Source: Hymenobacter sp.
GTDB lineage: Bacteria; Bacteroidota; Bacteroidia; Cytophagales; Hymenobacteraceae
NCBI GenBank assembly: GCA_028288445.1
Contig: JAQBNT010000058.1
Location: forward strand, 1-54,794
DNA length: 54,794 nucleotides
Reading direction: 5' to 3'
This document shows, in pieces, positions 50,369 through 54,794 of this stretch. Under the pieces are notes generated by a model. It did not search any database and was not told the origin of the DNA. It saw only the letters and a program-made list of their open reading frames with translations. Position 1 is the first letter of the stretch, and each line of letters opens with the position of its first letter. The position numbers and the translations under genes were made by a program.

Positions 50369-50464
50369 GGTCATGCTGAGCGTAGCCGAAACATCTCGCT
50401 CGCATCGTTGAATGATTGAATTACTGCTGCACGCGAGATGCTTCGACTGCGCTCAGCATGACGG
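50369..50464. repeat. Long intergenic inverted repeat, family A copy 9
   Basis: GTCATGCTGAGCGTAGCCGA arm and a near-complement, inside the cbb3 gene run between ccoG and fixH, so it would be transcribed as a hairpin within the operon. The start of fixH lies about 20 bp away. Confidence 0.9.
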
Positions 50465-50483
50465 CCTTTAGACCAAATTCACA

Positions 50484-51893
50484 TCACTGTGACGGCCCGA
50501 GAAACTTGGTGCTGGTTTCCGAAATCAGCTCCCCGCCGCTGAACAGGCCGATGCGGATTTTCTGGTTGGTGCGATGCAGGGCGGTGCGGGGTAACTCAGC
50601 GAAGAAGACGCCTTCGGTGATGCCCTGGGCGGGCAGCTTCAGGCCATTGGTGCCGATGAGCGAAATCTGGCCCTGCGCCGGTTCGAGGATGCGCAGGGTG
50701 ATGGGGTAGCGGCGGTTGGTCTTGTTGATGACCGAGATGTTGTAGAGGTTGGTGATGGTGCCGTGGTCGGTTTTCTGGTAGAGCTGGCCGGGCGTGCGCA
50801 GCACCGTGGCTTCCACGTTGGAGCGCGACACCAGCAGGCCGGTGAGCACAGCCAGCAGCAGCACGAGCCCGCCCGAAAGGGCTTTCACGCGGCCCGTGAA
50901 CCGGAATTTGGTGCCATTGGCAATGCCGTTTTCCGAGGCGTGGCGGATGAGGCCCTGCGGCAGCTTCACCAGGTCCATGATGGAATTGCAGGCGTCGATG
51001 CAGGCCGTGCAGTTGGTGCATTCCATCTGTTGCGCGCCGTTGCGGATGTCGATGCCGGTGGGGCAGACCTGCACGCACTGGTGGCAGTCGATGCAGTCGC
51101 CCTCGGTGCGCGCCTGGTTTTTGTGCAGCTTCTCGCGCGGCTCGCCCCGCTTGTAATCATAAGCCACCACCAGGCTGTCCTGGTCGAGCAACACGCCCTG
51201 CAACCGGCCGTAGGGGCACACAATGGTGCACACCTGCTCCCGAAACCGCGCAAACACGGCGTAGAACACGGCCGTGAACCCCACCATGGCCGCCAGCCCG
51301 CCCAGGTGGGCCCTGAGTGGGTCGGTGATGATGGCCACCAGCGCATCCGAGCCGATGATGTAGGCCAGAAACGTATTGGCAATGAAAAACGACACGGCCA
51401 GAAACAGGACGTGCTTGGTGGTTTTGCACCAGGTTTTGTTCCAGTCCCAGTCGGCCCGGTCCAGGGCCTTTTGCTGGGGCGCGTCGCCCTCCAGCCAGTA
51501 CTCGATGCGGCGGAACACCATCTCCAGAAAGATGGTCTGCGGGCACACCCAGCCGCAAAACACGCGCCCATACACCACCGTGAACAGAATGATGAACACG
51601 AGAAAAGTGAGCGTAGCCAGCAGCAGAATGAAGAAGTCCTGGGGCCAGAATATCTGGCCGAAGATGATGAACTTCCGCGCCAGCAGGTTCAGCATCAGCA
51701 GCGGCAGGCCGTTGAGCCGCAGCCAGGGCCCGGCAAAGAGTACGGCCAGAAAGCCGTAGCTCAGCCACTTCCGGGCGCGGTAGAGGCGGCCAGCGGGCTT
51801 TTTGGGGTAGAGCCACACCCGCTTGCCCGCCGCATCCACCGTAGAAATGGTGTCGCGGTACGCATCGTCGGGTTTGAATTGGGTGGTGGCCAT
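50484..51893 (-). CDS. ccoG: CcoG (FixG/RdxA), cbb3 oxidase accessory ferredoxin
   Basis: 469 residues, five or so TM segments and two 4Fe-4S clusters in CIDCHQCVQVCPTGIDI and CTNCTACIDACNS. The N-terminal motif CGWVCPQTIFLEMVFRRIE is typical. The C-terminal Ig-like FixG domain (about residues 350-469) includes NVEATVLRTPGQLYQ. CcoG is a membrane ferredoxin that reduces Cu(II) to Cu(I) for cbb3 CuB loading. Starts ATG 51893. Separated from ccoP by an inverted repeat and from fixH by another. Confidence 0.96.
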   Translation of the reverse strand: MATTQFKPDDAYRDTISTVDAAGKRVWLYPKKPAGRLYRARKWLSYGFLAVLFAGPWLRLNGLPLLMLNLLARKFIIFGQIFWPQDFFILLLATLTFLVFIILFTVVYGRVFCGWVCPQTIFLEMVFRRIEYWLEGDAPQQKALDRADWDWNKTWCKTTKHVLFLAVSFFIANTFLAYIIGSDALVAIITDPLRAHLGGLAAMVGFTAVFYAVFARFREQVCTIVCPYGRLQGVLLDQDSLVVAYDYKRGEPREKLHKNQARTEGDCIDCHQCVQVCPTGIDIRNGAQQMECTNCTACIDACNSIMDLVKLPQGLIRHASENGIANGTKFRFTGRVKALSGGLVLLLAVLTGLLVSRSNVEATVLRTPGQLYQKTDHGTITNLYNISVINKTNRRYPITLRILEPAQGQISLIGTNGLKLPAQGITEGVFFAELPRTALHRTNQKIRIGLFSGGELISETSTKFLGPSQ

Positions 51894-51928
51894 GAGGCTG
51901 CGATTAGTGGAAAGAAGTTAAAAAGGCG

Positions 51929-52021
51929 GTCATGCAGAGCGCAGCGAAGCATCTTGCTCGCATCGTTGCACGATTGGAGTTACTGGTGGCGGGCAAGATG
52001 CTTCGCTGCGCTCTGCATGAC
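51929..52021. repeat. Long intergenic inverted repeat, family A copy 10
   Basis: GTCATGCAGAGCGCAGCGAA arm with an exact right-hand complement, inside the cbb3 gene run between ccoP and ccoG. Confidence 0.93.
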
Positions 52022-52033
52022 GTTCTATTGCCA

Positions 52034-52924
52034 CTAGAGCCCTGCAACCGGCTTTCCACCGGCTTTGGCGGCCTCTTTCTCGCCCTGCGGCGGCTTGGCA
52101 TTCGCGGGCTTGGTGCCTTGCAGACTGAGGGCATAGGAAGCGACCTGCAAAATCTGCTTGCCCGAGAGCTTGCCTTTCCAAGCCACCATGCCTTTGCTGG
52201 TGATGCCGAACTTGATGGTTTTGTAGATGTGGTTTACCTCGCCGCCGTGCAGCCAGAATTCGTCGGTCAGGTTGGGGCCGACTTTGCCTTCGGCGTTGGC
52301 CCCGTGGCAGGGGGCGCAGTTGGTGGCGAAAATGGTTTTGCCGCTGCCCAGGTCGGCGGCCGTGGTCAGGGGCTGGTAGGTGGTGAGCTTGGTGGGGTCA
52401 TCGGCCCCGGCCGAGACGAGCAGCGCCGCCTGGCGCATTTCGGTTTCATACTCTGCCACCTGCAGCTGGCCCTTCGTCGTGAAGTGGTAGTAGCCCACGT
52501 ACACGAAGGCAAACACGATGGTGAAGTAGAACCCGTACTTCCACCACGGCGGCAGGTCGTTGTCGAACTCGTGGATGCCGTCGTAGTTGTGGTCGAGGAG
52601 TTCATCCTTGTACTCGCCGCGCACCAGCGTGGGGTCGCCCACCAGCAGGCCCAGCACCTTGCCGCTCCAGGTGCCGTGCACCGTGGGCAGGTCGTAGAGC
52701 TGGCGGAGCTGCGTCTTCATCTGCACCACGATGGTGATGCCTACGAACAGCAGCGTTAGCATCAACACCCCCAACAGGCCCAGCAGCACCCAGAACAGGA
52801 GTTCCTGCTCGTTCATGCCGGCGGCTTTGGCGGCGTCTGGAGTTTGGGCGCGTGCCACGCCACTTAGCAGCAGGCCGGCCGCAGCCAGCAGCGCCCGCTG
52901 CGCACTTTTCGCGGGCGCTAGCAT
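52034..52924 (-). CDS. ccoP: cbb3 oxidase CcoP-type cytochrome c subunit (one CXXCH)
   Basis: 296 residues. Signal-like N-terminus, a second TM (LLFWVLLGLLGVLMLTLLFVG), a conserved CcoP N-domain (YDGIHEFDNDLPPWWKYGFY) and a TM within FYFTIVFAFVYVGYYHF. The cytochrome c domain has one heme site, CAPCH at about residue 207, and a probable Met ligand in SKGMVAW. Proteobacterial CcoP usually has two CXXCH sites; here only one is visible. It overlaps the ccoQ-like gene by 7 bp. The final 30 residues are Lys/Ala/Pro-rich. Confidence 0.92.
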   Translation of the reverse strand: MLAPAKSAQRALLAAAGLLLSGVARAQTPDAAKAAGMNEQELLFWVLLGLLGVLMLTLLFVGITIVVQMKTQLRQLYDLPTVHGTWSGKVLGLLVGDPTLVRGEYKDELLDHNYDGIHEFDNDLPPWWKYGFYFTIVFAFVYVGYYHFTTKGQLQVAEYETEMRQAALLVSAGADDPTKLTTYQPLTTAADLGSGKTIFATNCAPCHGANAEGKVGPNLTDEFWLHGGEVNHIYKTIKFGITSKGMVAWKGKLSGKQILQVASYALSLQGTKPANAKPPQGEKEAAKAGGKPVAGL

Positions 52925-53115
52925 GACGGGTCGGTGTTGTCGGTGGCAGAATGCTTTTCGTCCAACAGCGGGAGCATGCTCATGGCGTGGATGTGCTGGC
53001 GGTTGACCACCAGCACGTACACCAGCAGCGCCAGGAAAAAGAGAAAGAAGATGGCGAAGGAGATGAGCGGGTAAATCGCAATGCCCGTGATGGACTGCAG
53101 GACGTTCTTTTCCAT
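52918..53115 (-). CDS. Small CcoQ-like membrane protein
   Basis: 65 residues with one TM (PLISFAIFFLFFLALLVYVL) and a polar C-terminus. The position between ccoNO and ccoP is that of CcoQ, a small subunit of the cbb3 complex. Sequence similarity to proteobacterial CcoQ is weak, so the name follows context. Confidence 0.8.
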   Translation of the reverse strand: MEKNVLQSITGIAIYPLISFAIFFLFFLALLVYVLVVNRQHIHAMSMLPLLDEKHSATDNTDPSC

Positions 53116-53119
53116 TGAG

Positions 53120-53190
53120 AGTAGCGCGGACTTTTAGTCCGTGTGTTTGGCGGTGTTGGAAACGGGCGCGGACTAAAAGTCCACGCTACT
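53120..53190. repeat. Intergenic inverted repeat, family C (GCGCGGACTTTTAGTCCG)
   Basis: AGTAGCGCGGACTTTTAGTCC and a right arm GGACTAAAAGTCCACGCTACT. Each arm itself contains the dyad GGACTTTTAGTCC. The right end overlaps the stop codon of ccoNO (53186-53188), so the last bases of that gene come from the repeat. Confidence 0.88.
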
Positions 53191-54794
53191 GGGCAGACGC
53201 GGCAGCTTGCTCGGGCTTCACTTTGATGTCGGTGCCGAGGCGTTGCAGATAGGCAATCAGGGCCACGATTTCCTTATCGGATTTCACTTCTATGTCTTCC
53301 TTTTTCAGCGCGGCCACGATGCCCTGGGCCTGGCCCTGCGCATCGGCTACGGCCTGGCGGTCGAAACCGGCGGGGTAGGGGGTGCCCAGTTGTTGGAGCA
53401 CACGGATTTTGGCGGGCAGCGTGCTGTAGTCGATTTCATTATCAAGCAGCCACGGGTAGGGCGGCATGATGGAGCCCGGCGACATGCTGGTGGGGTCCAT
53501 CATGTGGTTGTAGTGCCAGGAGTTGGGGTATTTGCCGCCCACGCGGTGCAAATCGGGCCCCGTGCGCTTGCTGCCCCAGAGGAAGGGCCGGTCGTACACA
53601 AACTCGCCGGCTTTGCTGTACTCGCCGTAGCGCTCGGTTTCGGAGCGGAAGGGGCGCACCATTTGGGTGTGGCAGTTCGAGCAGCCTTCCTTGATGTAGA
53701 GGTCGCGGCCCTGCAATTCCAGCGGCCGGTAGGGCTTCACCGAGGCAATGGTGGGCACGTTGCTTTTCACCAGGAACATGGGCACCATTTCGATAACGCC
53801 GCCGATGAGAATGGCCACCGTGGCGCCCACGGCCAGCTGAAACGGGCGGCGCTCCAGCCAGCGGTGCCAGTGGCCGCCGGTGGCGTGCGGGTCCTGAGCC
53901 TCCGGCAGCAGCGCGGGGGCCTGCGCCATTTCATTGGGTACCAACACGCCGGATTTGGCCGTTTGGTACAGGTTGTACATCATCAGAAACACGCCGCTCA
54001 GGTAGAGCACCCCGCCGATGCCGCGCAGGTAGTACATGGGCACAATCTGGATGACGGTTTCGAGGAAGTTGGGGTACTGCAGCATGCCCTCGGCGTTGAA
54101 CTGCTTCCACATCAGCCCCTGCGTGAAGCCGGACCAGTACATGGGAATGGCGTAGAACAGGATGCCGAAGGTGCCCAGCCAGAAGTGCGTGTTGGCCAGT
54201 TTGGTGGAGAAAAGGGGCGTTTTGTACAGCCTCGGCCACAGCCAATAGAGCATGCCGAAGGTGAGAAAACCGTTCCAGCCCAGGGCCCCTACGTGGACGT
54301 GGGCCACAATCCAGTCGGTGAAGTGGGCCAGGGCATTCACGTTTTTCAGCGCCAGCATCGGGCCTTCAAAGGTGGCCATGCCGTAGGCCGTGATGGCCAC
54401 CACGAAGAACTTGAGTACGGGCTCGGTCCGCACCTTGTCCCAGGCCCCGCGCAGGGTCAGCAGGCCGTTTATCATGCCGCCCCAGCTGGGCGCGATGAGC
54501 ATGATGCTGAAGGCCACGCCCAGGCTTTGGGCCCAGTCGGGCAGGGCGGTGTAGAGCAAGTGGTGCGGCCCGGCCCAGATGTAAATGAAAATTAGCGCCC
54601 AGAAGTGCAGAATCGATAGTTTGTAGGAATAAACCGGGCGGTTTGCCATTTTGGGCAGGAAATAATACATCATTCCCAGAAACGGCGTGGTCAGGAAAAA
54701 GGCCACCGCGTTGTGGCCATACCACCACTGCACGAGCGCATCCTGCACCCCGGCGTAAACGTAGTAGCTTTTGAACAGACTCACCGGCATCTGG
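53186..54794 (-). CDS. cbb3-type cytochrome oxidase, fused CcoN-CcoO, C-terminal part
   Basis: 536 codons of a larger gene that continues beyond the right edge; the apparent ATG near 54790 is internal. CcoN part: [37 protein letters not shown] and [14 protein letters not shown] with the heme and CuB His residues. A linker (about residues 270-315 of the visible part) joins it to CcoO, with a TM ([20 protein letters not shown]) and one heme c site CSNCH ([14 protein letters not shown]). The Met ligand is likely in [10 protein letters not shown]. Fusion of N and O is normal for Bacteroidota. Reduces O2 at low concentrations. Confidence 0.95.
   Translation of the reverse strand, partial: QMPVSLFKSYYVYAGVQDALVQWWYGHNAVAFFLTTPFLGMMYYFLPKMANRPVYSYKLSILHFWALIFIYIWAGPHHLLYTALPDWAQSLGVAFSIMLIAPSWGGMINGLLTLRGAWDKVRTEPVLKFFVVAITAYGMATFEGPMLALKNVNALAHFTDWIVAHVHVGALGWNGFLTFGMLYWLWPRLYKTPLFSTKLANTHFWLGTFGILFYAIPMYWSGFTQGLMWKQFNAEGMLQYPNFLETVIQIVPMYYLRGIGGVLYLSGVFLMMYNLYQTAKSGVLVPNEMAQAPALLPEAQDPHATGGHWHRWLERRPFQLAVGATVAILIGGVIEMVPMFLVKSNVPTIASVKPYRPLELQGRDLYIKEGCSNCHTQMVRPFRSETERYGEYSKAGEFVYDRPFLWGSKRTGPDLHRVGGKYPNSWHYNHMMDPTSMSPGSIMPPYPWLLDNEIDYSTLPAKIRVLQQLGTPYPAGFDRQAVADAQGQAQGIVAALKKEDIEVKSDKEIVALIAYLQRLGTDIKVKPEQAAASAQ

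Noticed and set aside
53207..54595. 462-codon plus-strand open frame opposite ccoNO
   Set aside because: Antisense shadow; the ccoNO frame carries heme and copper ligands.

Overview
The window comes from a GC-rich member of the Bacteroidota, most likely Cytophagales/Hymenobacteraceae (Hymenobacter-like). The evidence is three very large secreted proteins with type IX secretion (T9SS) C-terminal sorting domains, a GH97 glucosidase, DUF4097 and DUF5916 proteins, a cbb3 oxidase with fused CcoN-CcoO, Bacteroidota-type promoters (TTTG, about 19 bp, TAnnTTTG), and the general lack of Shine-Dalgarno sequences. No rRNA, tRNA, insertion sequence, prophage or CRISPR array was seen.

Layout. 1-11.8 kb is mostly housekeeping and small secreted proteins: an M16 peptidase (cut by the window edge), pheT, a sulfite-oxidase-like molybdoenzyme overlapping a ferredoxin-reductase-like flavoprotein, DUF1684, radC, a membrane metallophosphoesterase, a UvsE-like UV endonuclease and several small envelope proteins. 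12-21.5 kb holds two paralogous cassettes, each with an ECF sigma factor, a zinc-finger/one-TM/HEAT-repeat anti-sigma factor and two secreted DUF4097 proteins. A T9SS choice-of-anchor I protein lies between them. Both sigma genes are preceded by the same two-block promoter (GTAACST, 15 bp, GTnnTCC), which suggests autoregulation. 21.8-36 kb holds a DUF5916 outer-membrane protein, two giant T9SS surface proteins, a HipA-like kinase overlapping DUF3037, and GH97.

36.4-46 kb is a fermentation and low-energy region. ldhA (minus) diverges from a histone-H1-like gene, ackA, phosphoketolase and a P2-type cation ATPase (plus), followed by a universal stress protein. The ldhA/H1-like intergenic region has one CRP/FNR-like dyad. 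It sits near -41 for ldhA and near -62 for the H1-ackA-xfp unit. The universal stress protein promoter has the same architecture base for base in spacing. 46-54.8 kb reads on the minus strand: ccoNO (cut by the edge), ccoQ-like, ccoP, ccoG, fixH, a TauE/SafE protein (cbb3 oxidase and its assembly), then a second universal stress protein and hemF. Together these two regions cover micro-oxic respiration, acetate/lactate overflow, heme supply and stress proteins.

Across the whole window, intergenic spaces hold ten copies (nine complete, one half) of a roughly 92-136 bp inverted repeat built on GTCATGCTGAGCGCAGCGAAGCATCTC. Two further inverted repeats of unrelated sequence are present. Other unusual DNA comprises a 21-bp minisatellite between the TauE and universal stress genes, three 36-bp TGTTACA...TGTAACA units upstream of GH97, and an AT-rich divergent promoter island at 27.3 kb.
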